A stretch of DNA of 64,000 bases from Warburgia ugandensis (GCA_035236585.1 CP141136.1:28984449-29048448), one strand, 5' to 3'; positions 38,682 to 51,226 are shown, counted from the first letter of the stretch. Numbers and translations are program-made. Notes: a model not told the origin generated them from the sequence alone.

Positions 38682-38852
38682 GCAAACATATTTACTTAAT
38701 GCCCGTCTACAGAAAATGCTATCATCACTAAAGATAACATCTTTACCTTAAGCCCAGCTGCCGAAAATCTGAGGGAAATGCTATCGTCACTAGAGCAAAC
38801 ATCTTTACTTCAAGGCCCGGCTACAGAAATTATAATAGAAATGATATCGTCG
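38682..38852. repeat. Three imperfect tandem copies (about 57 bp) upstream of the PPR gene
   Basis: Copies at 38682-38732, 38733-38794 and 38795-38852 share 'aacat(a/c)tttac', 'gcccg(g/t)ctac-agaaa' and 'atg(c)tatc(a/g)tc'. They begin 88 bp upstream of the PPR ATG, in its likely promoter or 5' leader. Confidence 0.75.
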
Positions 38853-39239
38853 GGGAGTTTGGGACACACCAGACCTTTGGATGATCTGACCCAATTACCT
38901 CGTTTGGCTTCTTTTAGATTGGTTATAGATCAAAATTCATGACTGTTGGATAATTATAGTTTTGCATTTTGATTCTGTATATCACGACCTAGCAAATTTT
39001 CAACTGAAAAAAATAGCAATTAAAGGCATTCAATGGGAATGATCTTTTGCAAATAGACTAAATAGGAGACACCAAGTGAGATTATTGACTTAGATCAACA
39101 GGAGGTCAGGCTTAGCCAATCGGGGTCAGCTCCTAAACTTAGTAACAATAGCATTTCTCCAAATGTAAACCATTGACTCAAGCCAACATATTTTCTAGGG
39201 TAGTTGGTTGCAAATAGCAGGGCATCTCATCTGAAATAA
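38853..39239. other. Intergenic upstream of the PPR gene
   Basis: Nothing recognised apart from ordinary AT-rich DNA. Confidence 0.5.
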
Positions 39240-41820
39240 TGTAACATTTTGAATTTTACCTTAATAAATATGTTGAATTTCATGGTTATATTAATGAATA
39301 TAAGTTGTTTATATGGTAATATTAAGTATAGGAGAAACTTAGGTTTAGAGCTCAAAACACCACACAATTGATTTGGCATTCTTTTGAGAAAATTTAGGCA
39401 AAAAGGAATATTATTTAGATGAGTAACAATCCAATCATATAAGATTTGATGGCTAGGATGAGTTATATTAAGGGCATGAGAACCAATGAGAGAGTGAGGG
39501 TGAGGTGATGATCATATGATGAGAAATGAAGGATCCAGGATTAAATCTATCTAGCATTGGATATAGGAAACCTAGAGAGAGTGGGATATCTTAGATTTTT
39601 AAATGGATGGATGAGATATGGAAGGATGGGATGGAGTTGCCTAAGAGCATGTGAGATTAGTGATAGAGTTAGATGATAGATTTCACTGAGATAGAGGATT
39701 AGGATCAAATCAAAGAGGATACATTTTGGTAGAGACAACCATCAAACATGAAATTGCATCGCACAATTGGGTTAGATAATTATAGGTTAACATAGGATAT
39801 TTCTTTCTAGCTATATGGTTTCATACAAGATGGCCCAAGTGCATATGTTAAGAGTTCATAAGAGTCCTAAAGGGACTATGACTCTTAGGATGAACTAGTT
39901 AAGATGGACTAAAAGAGCTCAAGTTGAGAGACCCAAATAGGTTAAAAAACAAGTTATACTAGGATGTTTTTACTAGGTCAGCCCAATGGCTCATAATAGA
40001 AAAATGGGCAAGAGTCTCATTTCAAGTAGGACTCCTTGATAAAATGATAATTTAACAAAAATCATCACTAATAATTTAACAAGTGCCTGCAAGTCCAAAA
40101 CCATCCAAGGGTCCTAACTAGTGTGTGACTCATTGGTTAAGTTAAAAACAAGTAATTATATTAACTTTTGACCAAATACAATGAACCTAGACACCTAACT
40201 AATACATAGAGGATTAGGAAACATTGTTGGACTCAAAGACCTAATCAAATTAGGGAATTATGAAAGAGAAAACCTACAAATAGAGTAAGAGATGTCCCAA
40301 CCTAGGGACTTTTGGTTGCAATGTGTCCTAAGAAGAAAGAGGAAAGGAGAAAAAGAGAAAGGGGAAAGGAGAAACGAGAAAGGGAAGAAAAAATGGAAAA
40401 GGAAGAAGGCGGAGGAAAGGAGGAGAACCAAGTAGAGGGATGGCTAAACCCTTATATTAGGATTTTCAAGAAAAATTTGTTATTGTTTTCAAAGATACTA
40501 TATATTGTTTTCATGGTAGTTACAACCTTGTTTTTCCTTTGTATTGGAATTAATGATTTGATAGACATTTGGAAATCATTTCACATGAGTTAATATTTTT
40601 TAAGTGTGTTTCATACTAGTGAAATCTCAATGAATTTTGGTAGAAAAAGAATCATGTTCTCATCATGTTTTTATGCGCTGTGTTTTTTTGCCTTCCTATT
40701 TGAACATTATTGGATCTTTGCATGTTTTGGCATACTTATCAGATGCGTATTGTTGAGAAAAATTTATGATCGTGCTCCTAAATTAATGCTTACCAATATT
40801 ATGAGAACCATACTTTAAAATATGGATGATTTAAAATAGAGATCAAGGCGTCACAGTTTTTAGGGATTTTCAACCATACTTGCTAGCTAAAAGACCTGTA
40901 GGTAAAAGTGCCTCTAGTTTGAACACTAAATAGTAGATTTTTTCAAAAAATTTAACCCATGTGAATTAGACATGTCATAAGTACCTCAATAAAAATTTGG
41001 TGAACTTTTGATAATATTTAGCTTAGGAAAATATTGAAAGAAAATCAGTAAGTTACTAATTATAGTTCTGACTAACTAGCTGAAAATCCTATGACACATC
41101 CCTCAAAGGTTCAATTACCAAAACTTAAAATTTTTTAATTAAAATTTTAAAAGTAGTTCATAAACATGATTAGGATGCCTTCGTTAAAATTTTGTTCAAT
41201 TTCAATGATAATTGGTATAGGAAAAGGGTCAGCATATGGAGTTAGTTACTAATTGCTAGACGCAGTTTCTTGTTGAGAGTTAATCAAAAAGATTCGTATA
41301 TATCTCTATAATCTAGACTTTAGCTAAGGTTAAAAACTATATGGATGCAAAGATTATTTGATAGTTAATAATATAAAAGAAACCAATTTAAAAAAAATAA
41401 GGTGCTTAGGTCATCAAACTCATGGAAGAAAGTCAAATTGGTTATTGTTTATTAGGTATTGGATTGGACAGTAGACATTGTAAGTACTAAAGCAGGTACA
41501 AGATGATTCTTCTACTTGATAAACCTTATTAAGGAATTGAATAATCAACCAATTTACTGAATTAGTATCTAAAGTGGATAGAATAAACCAAAAAAGTAAT
41601 TAGTCTAACAGGAATTTTCATACTCATAACACTATTTATAGTCTACTCTAAGTGTACATTTATTGTATGGATTTCATAAGTTATAAAGGTTCACAAAAAC
41701 TTATGATTAAGTTGAATTAGAATAAACACACTTTAGTGAGCCTCTAAAAGGTTATAAGATTCTCACAAGCAAATTGATTCTATTATGGTAGAAGTAAGAA
41801 CCTTGACTTATTGTTTTATA

Positions 41821-41910
41821 TGTATTAAGCAAAGAAGCATATGACATGATTATATGTATTAAGCAAAGAAGCATATGACATGTATTAAGCAAAGAAGCAT
41901 ATGGCTTTGT
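41821..41910. repeat. Short tandem repeat, three copies
   Basis: 'tgtattaagcaaagaagcat' followed by 'atg' occurs at 41821, 41855 and 41881 (spacing 34 and 26 bp). Confidence 0.95.
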
Positions 41911-42532
41911 GCTTTATGAGTTATGAAAATCATCTATGATGTGTTGATGATGTACATGAACATCACTAATGAGATTATGTGATTGGATATTTCTAGTGGC
42001 TTGATTTGCCCTATGTTATGCAAATGATGATATTTGAATGTTCAAGCACATGTTATATGATGCTTATTATGTGAGTTATATGATATATGCTCATATGTGG
42101 ATCCTATATGGGCAAGATATATGTGATTGCTTATGCGCATCCTATGTGGGTGAGATATATGACACAACACTAAGGTACTGAGCACGTTGGTGACAAGTTA
42201 GTTGTACAAGGGCTAGTATGCAATATTTCCTATGCTAGGAGGGTTTAGATTGACCCCTAACCTTTGAATAGGATGCCTATAAATTATTGCTGGATGAAAC
42301 TTGGTGGCTTTTCAACTTGATTTATTATTGTCTTTAATCAGCTTATGTATTTATCGTGGCTTTAACTCGAGCATGCTTAGAGTATTCGGACTTGATTTTA
42401 TTTATGGTTGCAGTTTTGGAATGTAGTTGACCCCTAAGGTTTTTGTTTCTTGTTAATTCTTTTAATGCTGCGTAAGATTTATAGATTTTGAGTTTTTATT
42501 TTTAGGAATCCCGTTTATTTTTCTTAAAAATA

Positions 42533-42581
<49 letters not shown>

Positions 42582-42583
42582 TT
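42533..42583. repeat. (ATT)n microsatellite near an LTR end
   Basis: About 17 units. The Tekay-like LTR at 32950-32987 has the complementary run at the corresponding place, so it is an inherited part of this LTR family that has changed length. Confidence 0.95.
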
Positions 42584-42754
42584 GAGAAAAAGGTTTAGAA
42601 AAACCTAGGGTGTCACAGTTTTATAAAATAAATGATGAACAATTTTATCGTCCATTTTAAAACCGTTAAAAGTGGCATACGCTAGGGTTATTCAACGAAA
42701 GAGATTTTCAAGGCATGAGTTATCTAAATTCAGCTTAACATTGTGTAGACACCC

Positions 42755-42985
42755 TTTCTTTTGCTGCTAAAGACATATTGTTCTCGAATAAAGGGGTTAG
42801 AAAACCTTCTGGTCAATCGAATGCTTAAATCTCGAAAAGGAAAGATTAGTGGCCTTGAAAAAGCCCCAATTGATCAGCTTCCGCCTACGTTACAAGAGAA
42901 GTACGCCCGCATGCCACTTGTTATACCAATGGTTGATCAGCCATTATGGAGTTACATGCCATATCACGACTCCCCTACAAATTGA
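42755..42985 (+). other. Unrecognised coding-like fragment
   Basis: An open stretch reads RMLKSRKGKISGLEKAPIDQ and then LPPTLQEKYARMPLVIPMVD and QPLWSYMPYHDSPTN. Composition is protein-like rather than low complexity, but I know no family for it and it has no partner exons nearby. It could be a captured gene piece next to the LTR end at 42617. Confidence 0.3.
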
Positions 42986-43910
42986 AGGCCAACCCCCATT
43001 GGTTGGGAGGACATGGAAAAAGGGGTTAGAGGAGAGTGAGAAAGGTGCTGTGTGGGATTTAGATTGAGAGCAGAGAGAGTGAGAAAGGAGTTGAAAGAGG
43101 TTGGGAGAGTGTCTAGTAAGAGTAAGGAGGTGAGCTTTTTAGAACTCCATAGAGTCAAGTGGGGCCCACAGATTTTCTCTCTCTTCTATTTTAGGACCAA
43201 AAATAATCTCGGTACCTAAAATTTCCAAATTTTCCTAGATAGTAAAGGATAGTAGAGACTGAAAAATGAATGCAAAATTTTTCATTTTTTGTCATCTTCA
43301 TGTACTTCTAACGTAGCAAAGTAGTCGTTGCTGCTCATTGTGTGACAACAAGATTTGTGATATTTAGTAGAGGAATTCATATTGTGAGCACTTAGGATTC
43401 TTCAACAGCTCTCTTATTACAGTTTCCATCTCCTTTTTTTATCAAAATATCCAAGTGAACCATGTAAAATACTATGAGAGCTTAAGAGTTCAAAAGCATC
43501 CTTTTAGCGTCTACACTGGTGGGCCCGTTCTACATTAGAACCGTAATGATGAGTAGTCGTCAGCCGTTTCTGCTAAGTTAGTATTCGTGTTATTTTTGCT
43601 GTGTTCCTTTCATAAATATAAAGGGGCACGCAAGGGCATATTTTACCTCTCTTTCTCATCACCTCTAACTAAGCGACTAAGCAATTCCTTCACTTAACAC
43701 TAAAAGTCATACACTGTTAGATTAGTGGAGATGACTTCTGTGGCCTGAATGGGGGCAACTTCCAAGTTCCTTCCCATCTAGTAATCGAGGCTAAACCTGA
43801 ATCTCTTATGATAATGGACCATTAAAGTTCTTTTTCTTTCGTATTTCTTTTATCTCATGATGTCACTTGAAGAGGTTCTGCCCATTGCATATTTACACTT
43901 TTGCCTTGAA

Positions 43911-44260
43911 TATTTACCTGAGGATGCCATTTGGCGCAACTGTCATTGCTTGCACGTTTATATTTCTAGATCGCATGTTTACATTTCTACACCTTTTATA
44001 TCCTTTAGGATGGCCTAGTTAAGGACCCAAGACTTAACGGCTTACTAAAGCAATAAGTCACTCGTTGTTTCTCTTTCCTTATTTACCTTAGGATGTTTTT
44101 TGTTGCTGATCCTGCTTGCATGTTTACATTCGTCCACTTTTTATACTTCTTTAGGGTGACTTGGTTAAGGACCCACGACTAACGACCTGCTAGATCATTA
44201 AGTCACCTGCCATTTCTCTTTCTTTATTTACCTCAGGATGTCATTTGACTCTAATGTCCT
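43911..44260. repeat. Imperfect tandem repeat, about 150-165 bp, two and a bit copies
   Basis: 'tatttacctgaggatg', 'tatttaccttaggatg' and 'tatttacctcaggatg' occur at about 43911, 44081 and 44226, each followed by 'tgcttgca'. 'ttaaggaccca(a/c)gac' and 'aagtcac' recur between them. Confidence 0.75.
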
Positions 44261-44699
44261 TGCTTGCACATTTATTGCATGTTAATATTGCTGTGTCTAT
44301 TGTATTTCTTAAAGAGAGGAGTTCCATGCCCAACTCCTACAAAATAGGAGCCTCTCTTCCCTCCTTGCCTCATCCACTCCACCACCATCTAATTCTATCT
44401 TTTAAACTCCATCTCTATCTCTTTCCATATCACATCTCATCCTTTAGATCTCAACCTTAGGATGCCATCCTACGAACATCAAAAGGAAATCAGACTATGA
44501 GTTCCGCAGAGCTTCCAACATGAAACACTAAAGAGAGAAGGTGGGAGATGCCTCACCCTAAAAAGTAGGAACCTCCACCATGTCTCTTTCCCATTCATTT
44601 CTCCTACTTGGTAAACTTTAGCCCTTTCCTTGCCCCACTCCTAGATCAGATTTTATCAAGAATAGAAAGTGCCCAACTACTATAAAAACTCTCTGGGGT

Positions 44700-45240
44700 T
44701 TTAATGTGGAAGCCATCTTAGGGGAGAAGTTCAACACCTCCCACTATCCTCCTTTTCTCCTCTATGCATTCCACTTTCCTCCTCTTCTCCCCAACACAAT
44801 TCTACTTTCTTCCTCCTCTTTTCTTCAACGCACTTCCCTTGTAGCAACCATTATTTCCAAGCTTTCCACATAGCACTTTCGCTGGTTTTCCTTTGGTCTT
44901 TGCTCTCTAAATGTGAGTCATTTTCTTCAAAATTTTGTGTGTTGTCTTTAGTTTATTGCTTTGTTTTGTTCTTTGATTTCACGTTTTAAGTTTATTTGCT
45001 TCATTGCTTTATTTCTTTTGATTCTTGCACTTTGTTTTACACTTTAGATCATTGAATCTAAAAGCTACAACTCTCTTGTATTGACATCCAAGAGAGTGTA
45101 GTTCTTAGATCAAGATCCTTGCCCATCTTTCTCCTTAAGTTCCTTGTCATCTCATGCTTTCTTTTCCATCTTATTTTCCTTAGATCTCTCTTGGAATGCA
45201 TACATGCTTACCATTGATTGCTGGTTGGATGATTGAAGAC
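44700..45240. repeat. Dispersed repeat, related to 54020-54560
   Basis: Both stretches have 'tcattg(a/c)atc(t/c)aaa', then 'actctcttgta(t/g)tgaca', then 'aagagagtg' / 'aagaaagtg', followed by pyrimidine-rich DNA. It is probably LTR or leader sequence of an unidentified element and lies just before the UBC2 relic. Confidence 0.55.
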
Positions 45241-46135
45241 ATTGTTTTGGGATTTGTTTTTGGGTTTAAGAAGGGTGCGCACACTTCATGGCGAGTGTGC
45301 ACCACACTTGTACACAATTTTAATTCAATTAATGGATTTTGTTTCAATGGTAATTGTGCAATGTTCATGGATGTTTTTCTTGCTTTCAATTTTGTTTTTC
45401 ATGGCTGTTCAGATGTCATTCCATGCTTCGATTACATGTGCATCATTCTAGGTTAAACTACATTGAAATTTCACATAAAGCTCACACTTGTTCCATGCGC
45501 GCAAGCCCATGGGTCCTGCACATGGTTGTGAGGTGTTGTTCCTTAGATATTTGGTCATCATGTTCAGATTTCCACCTGTTTACTTGATTTATGGGTTTTC
45601 CATTAATATCTGGCAAAACCTGAACACTGATTAGTGCCAAATTTCTAGTTTTAGGTCTCTTTTTAGGCTGTTTTTACTTTGGTTCTGTGTTATTAGGCCC
45701 TAATTCTAGCTGCTACTGGTTTTTTCCTCCTCTCCTTGAGTATCCCTTTGATCTGGAAACACTCATTTGATTCTTGTATTGTAAATTTTTACCCGATTGT
45801 CATTTTTTGAACAACACTGTGCTGATCTTGTTCATTTCCTGCATAAATTCATAGGGTCGAGGATGTCAACTCCTGTGAGAAAGAGGCTAATGAGGGAATT
45901 CAAGAAGCTGCAGCAGGACCCTCCTGTAGGTATTACTGGTGCCCCCAAGTTAACAATATAATGCTCTGGAATGATATTATATTTGGGTAAGTTAAAATAA
46001 GCTACACTTTTGTCCTTTTGATTGGTATACTTCTGCTCGGTTGATCTTATTTTTGGGGTTTTTGAACAGACTTGGGTTGTACTAATATATTTTATGGTTC
46101 AACTTGCAGTGCTGATGATGCGCCTTGGGATGGAG

Positions 46136-47165
46136 GTGAGTGACTTTAAGTCCAGGATTTTATTTTGAAGATACTAATTGCAATAGATTGGGTGTCTGAC
46201 TTTATCCCTATTCAACATTGACTTTGGTTTGGTACATTGTTTTTGATAAGTTTGTTATAGTTGGTTGTGATTATTGAGCTTAGATTTTGTTGCTACACCT
46301 CTGAAACCTTCTTTGCAGAAGTTTTGTTAAAGACTTCATGTTCTCTTTTAATGGGACTTATTACTTAGGTTACCAAGTTCCAGATTGTTGGGCCAAACTG
46401 TCAAGTCAAATTTGTTTTTAGGTTGCATAGTTCGGTATGTATAACTGGGCCACCAATTAATCATTAATTCCCATAGTTGCCTATGTTTATTGAGCTTAAC
46501 TTTTGTTGATAACCAACCCTAACCTTGTTCTTAGGTACTGCTAAAGATTTCCTGTTTGGTTTTAATAATGTATGCTTCTTCACTTACCAAGTTCCATGCG
46601 TGATGCCAAACTTGTTCTTAGATTGCAAATTAGTATATCCAACTATGCAACTACTTTAGTTTTAGTTTGTAGTTGAGACATTCTCGTGTGACAAATGATC
46701 CATGTTCAAATATCTCATGCAGGTTGGTGGTTACTTTGATCATTTTATGTTCAAAGTGCCTTCTTTTGAACAACAGATTGGTAATATCCTTGTTCCTACC
46801 ATCTATCATACCACAAACTGGGAGGTGAAATTATGACACTTGAATGTTTCCATCTTGCTGCTTACAAAAAGGAAGAAAGAAAATTTCTACCTTACTGCTA
46901 GTTCCTAGTGTTTCCTATACATAACGCATTTTTATTCCAATTCTGGTTTTCCCTTGAAATGCCTTTTTTCTTTCTAATGTATTATTTAGTAGTTAAAACT
47001 AGCAAATATTTGTTGCAATTATCAACAATTTGCATTATCTTCATTCAATTTCCTAATATATCTTTACCTCTAAGTTGCTATGTGTTGGTGAGTTATAATT
47101 CAATATTTTCTTTCTACATGAATCTTGTTTATTTAAATCTCTTAAACAACCTTGAAGTCTTTCAA
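46136..47165 (+). other. Intron 2 of the UBC2 relic
   Basis: About 1 kb between exons 2 and 3. No mobile element was recognised; an internal near-repeat ('ttgttgctacacc…aaccttcttt' / 'ttgttgataacc…aaccttgttc') suggests a small old duplication at about 46270-46330 and 46495-46560. Confidence 0.6.
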
Positions 47166-47486
47166 GTACATTTAAGTTGACACTTCAATTCAAGGAGGAC
47201 TATCCCAACAAGCCACCAATGGTTCAATTTGTTTCTTGAATGTTCCATCCAAATAGTAAGTTGAAAGCAAGATGCATTCAATGTCACAATTTGCCCTTTC
47301 CTTTCTTTGACTTCGTGTTTTCATTCTTGTAAGTCATTTTGTACCTGTGATGGATACTGGGATTGAATTGATTTTGTCAGCAACCATTTGGCTTGTTCCT
47401 ATTTTGAAAATTTTTGGTCTTTATTCAAATCTTTTCTGTCATTATGGAACTAAAAATATAGAATTGATATACATATACACACACAC

Positions 47487-47488
<2 letters not shown>

Positions 47489-47522
<34 letters not shown>
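47489..47522. repeat. (AT)n microsatellite
   Basis: About 16 AT units in intron 3 of the UBC2 relic, preceded by a short AC run. Confidence 0.95.
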
Positions 47523-47524
<2 letters not shown>

Positions 47525-47686
47525 GAACGGTAATTTTTGCAAGGAGTTGCAGGTGTAAAGTGCAGGTAACATTTGATTGGTCAGGAAAAAGTTCCTTTAA
47601 CTTTTTTTGTTTTCTACTTTTTTCCATCTAATCAAAAGTCACTTACTCCTTACACCTGTAGGAAATAGCTGAAATTAACACATGCC

Positions 47687-47693
<7 letters not shown>

Positions 47694-47749
<56 letters not shown>
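47694..47749. repeat. (GT)n microsatellite
   Basis: About 27 GT units in intron 3 of the UBC2 relic. The Cys-Val open frame across it is not a gene. Confidence 0.97.
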
Positions 47750-47750
<1 letters not shown>

Positions 47751-47876
47751 TTTTCCTACACACAATTTTAAACATATTGGGTCTCATCAGATTTTATGCA
47801 ACTTTATAGTGCCCATATGTGTAAACTATGCATCTCATTTCATGGTTTATGTGCACTTCTTGGAAGTAAAAAGAAG

Positions 47877-48054
47877 GGCAGCCCCCGTGCATGAAGCTCC
47901 CACCTATGCGGAGTCTGGGAAAGGGGTGGACCACAAGGGCCTATAGTAGGCAGCTTTACCTTACATTTTGCAAGAGGTTGATTCCATGCCTTATACTTGT
48001 GACCTTAAGGTCACATGATGACAAATTTTACCGTTGCGCCAAGTCTCCCCTTCT
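47877..48054 (-). mobile_element. Au-type SINE
   Basis: Full-length minus-strand copy. Reversed it begins at 'agaaggggagacttggcgca', has 'gtgaccttaaggtcac', and ends in the 'ggtccaccccttt' block and 'gcttcatgcacggg'. Lies in intron 3 of the UBC2 relic, head to head with the next copy. Confidence 0.9.
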
Positions 48055-48096
48055 TAGAAGTGAGGGTTTCTTTTAATTAGTATTGAACTAACAATG

Positions 48097-48275
48097 AAGA
48101 GTTTCGGCGCAATGGTAGAGTTGATGCCATGTGACTTGGAGGTTATGGGTTTGCGCATGGAAATAGCCTTTTGCAAAAATGCAAGTTAAGGCTATGCAAT
48201 ATAGATCCTTTACGGTCCACCCCTTCCCTAAACCCTACATATGCAGGAGCTTTGTGCACCAAGCTACCCTTTTTA
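48097..48275 (+). mobile_element. Au-type SINE
   Basis: Full-length plus-strand copy: 'tttcggcgcaatggtagag' (A box), 'gtgacttggaggttatggg' (B-box side), 'gccttttgcaaaaatgcaag', 'ggtccaccccttccc' and the end 'gctttgtgcaccaagc'. It lies 42 bp from the inverted copy at 47877. Confidence 0.9.
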
Positions 48276-48886
48276 TTGGAGTGACACTAAATATTATGTT
48301 GTACTTTTTTTAATTTTAGTATTGTTTGGCAAGTGTATCTCATTTTCAACCTTTGTTATCTGTCTAGTTTTGCTTCAATGTTAGTTTAGGTGTCTAAAGT
48401 TGTGCAACCTCAAGTGTATCTGACATTTGGACACATGACAAATTTGAATAAGATGATGCTTTGGCTAAAGAGTCACTTTCATATGTCAACAAATTCTAAC
48501 AAATAGAAAGTGGATCAATCTAAATACAACCAAGATAGATGTTGTACTAGAGTATGTAATTGCTACTTTGCATGAAGAGGCCCAACATTGGATGATTTAA
48601 ACTGTTCACTTGGTTACTCCGACTTTGGATGCCTTGTCATCCAAAACACACATGAAACAAATCTCAAAACTGTGTTTGGTCGATGAATGTTGACCATTGT
48701 ACATACAAAGCTCTTGGTTATTTGATCCTATGATCAAAACTACAACTTTGCTTTGTGTATATCATGGTCTCATTCAATAGCAAAAGACAGTTTTTAGCTC
48801 CGTTCCACACCCATTTTAGACTACTAGACCATAATTACTGGAAGCGTTGATGGAGTTTGGAAAGCATAATGCAAAACACTCTTAAA

Positions 48887-49734
48887 TGGGAGGACTTGGA
48901 GCTTCCTTCAAATAAGTGAGGTACTAAGAGTTAGTCCCACATTGCTAGGGGTGAGGGAACTAACAGTTTATAAGAGCTCGGGGAACTCTCCTAGAAACGA
49001 GACCTCCTGAGAGAGAAGCCTAAAAAGGGAGACGGCTTAGGGACCTCGTAGATGGGAGATGGCTCAGGGACCCAAGTAGGGTGAGGGACCTAGAGGGAAC
49101 AAAACCTTGAGGGTTGGGCCCAAAGAGGACAATATTGTCTGCTATGCACTGTGATACACACGAACGAGGCCTTTTCCCATAAGGGAGGAACAAAACTGTG
49201 AAGCTCTATGGGTAGCCAAAGCAAACAATATCATTGTTATGGGACCCCCACTATTACAAATGGTATTAGAGCCAGTTTCCCTCATGGTATGGTGGCTAGT
49301 CGCATGCGGACACCTGGTTGTGGCTATCACGCGAAACACATGTTCCTTAAGGGGGGAAGATGTGAAGCCTTGAGGGATGAATCTCAGGACGGGTGAGGTA
49401 CTAAGAGTTAGTCCCACATCGCTAGGAGAGAGGGAATTGGGCACTTTATAAGAGTTCAGGGAACTCTCCTAGAAATGAGGCCTTTGGAGGGAGAAGCCTG
49501 AAAAGGGAGACAGCTTAGGGACCTCGTAGATGGGAGACAGCTTAAGGACCCAAGTAGGGTGAGGGACCTTAAGGGAACAAAACCTTGAGGATTAGGCCCA
49601 AACAGGACAATATCATCTGTTGTGCACTTTGATACACATGAATGCAGCCTTTTTCCATAAGGGAGGAACAAAATGTGAGGTTGTATGGGTAGTTAAAGTA
49701 GACAAAATTATTGTTGTGTGACCCGGCTATTGTA
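48887..49734 (+). mobile_element. TRIM (miniature LTR retrotransposon)
   Basis: Two direct terminal repeats of about 370 bp, roughly 48887-49258 and 49361-49734, share 'gaggtactaagagttagtcc', 'gggaactctcctagaaa' and 'cccaagtagggtgagggacc'. Between them are only about 100 bp: a primer site TGGTATTAGAGCCAG (49261-49275, initiator tRNA-Met with one change) and a polypurine tract AAGGGGGGAAGA (49349-49360). No coding capacity. The 5' edge of the first repeat is fuzzy and no clear target duplication was found. Confidence 0.87.
49261..49275 (+). promoter_or_regulatory. Primer-binding site of the TRIM
   Basis: TGGTATTAGAGCCAG differs by one base from the initiator tRNA-Met match and lies two bases after the first terminal repeat. 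Confidence 0.88.
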
Positions 49735-51226
49735 GAGGTGTATTTCTTAATAGACAATTTTAGTGTTAGATTGCTGGAGATAATGAGAGAGACTTCTGTA
49801 AATGGGGGATATGGTGAAATAATGGAAGATATTATGGCTACTTCTCTTTCCTTCGTCTTTTCTTCTCTATCTATTTCTCCTTCTCTTTTCCTTTTTCTTC
49901 TTCATCCTGTTGAACACTTGCCAGAACCCTTTGGGCGGTAATGGAAATGAGGAGCCAAGAAGCCTTTCTTGAACTTCTATTTTACCCTTTCCTAATGAAT
50001 TTCTTTCTTATTGACAAAACAACTGAGTCTTTATCCCCTTTTACCCTTATTTTGATTTGAAATTACAATAAGTTGTTGCTTTCATATTAAATGACCTCCA
50101 ATCTCACTTGAAAATGGCACTCCTTTTAAATCTAGCTTTAAATATGATTTGTCCACCATCTTACTTGATAATGATGACACTCTAAAATTAAGAAAAAATG
50201 AAAGAAGTGATAAAAAAGATGTACATCCTACCAAAAAAATTTGCTCACTTCCTACTCTGGTGACTATGTGGTAGACATCCAAAACATGAAGCAATGGGGA
50301 ACAGGTCAAATAAACCAATGATGGGACACTTCATGTAAAAGTGGGTTGCTACATTGCTTGTGGTATTGTTATGCTCTAGTACAGTAATCTTCATTTCTTC
50401 TACAACCAATAACAATTGGAATCAAAAAGGAAAAAAAAAATAATTCAACTAGAAATAGTCATTTAGAAAGCAAGGATTAATATGTGAAAAATATATGATT
50501 CAATTGTCCTATGGTACTATTATGGCCTTATAAACATCAAGTAATGAGTGTGAACTGCTTACAATGAACATATAGAAACCCTACTTGGAAAGAACAATAA
50601 GAAAGTAAAACTAAGGGCTCACGGTTTTAATAATTTAGCTATAATAGTTATAATGAAAAATAGAATATAAGAGATCTATAAATGCATTGAAGGAGTTTGT
50701 TAGTGGCCAAGATATTGTAAGCTACCTAGGATTTAACAAAGGAGAGATTACATCTCTTTTGGACCAAGTGGATGAATTATATGCTAGGATGTCTACTTAA
50801 AAGTATCTAGTACTTCATTTTTTGGCCATGGAAAGTTTTGCTTCCAGATATTGCAACATGACAATGTCCTAAAACAAGAATATTTCTTTTTTCCATGTTG
50901 ATGAAGTACATTTTACTCCAATTACCTCAACAATTTACCTTAGCATGTCCCATGGTTTTGGTTTTCAGAGTGTGCAAGAAATATTGAACTGTTCTCAACT
51001 TCCAACTTGACCAAAATGGAGTAAAAGGTACAAGCATCAAGAAAATAATGACTAGAAAAGTTGTAAGTGTCTGATAAAATATTGGTTGATCCCACTTTGG
51101 TATATCTCCTAATATCTTATTATTTCTCTGTCAAAGTTATATGTTACTTTTGATTTAAGTTTATATTGAGATATGGGTTTTTGCTCTTTCATGTCCTAAC
51201 TCATCTTTTGTCTTAAATTTCTTTAA
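49735..51226 (+). other. Rest of intron 3 of the UBC2 relic
   Basis: No element or gene recognised. AT-rich, with a pyrimidine patch at 49840-49910. Confidence 0.55.

Larger units (their letters stand above)
39240..42617 (+). mobile_element. Probable LTR, plus orientation
   Basis: Begins TGTAACATTTTG and ends AGGGTGTCACA. The last 330 bp, including a (TTA)n run, are the reverse of 32917-33250 in the Tekay-like 5' LTR. Flanks AATAA and GTTTT do not match, so the left limit is uncertain; a second end-like GGCGTCACA at 40854 might mean two pieces. 40330-40440 is purine-rich and its Lys/Glu open frame is not a gene. Confidence 0.5.

Noticed and set aside
40312..40593. Lys/Glu-rich 93-codon open frame
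   Set aside because: Purine-rich patch inside a probable LTR; no recognisable domain.
47695..47946. Open frame starting with repeated Cys-Val
   Set aside because: Translation of (GT)n running into the antisense of a SINE.
49142..49671. Minus-strand open frames of 71-100 codons
   Set aside because: They fall on the antisense of the TRIM terminal repeats.
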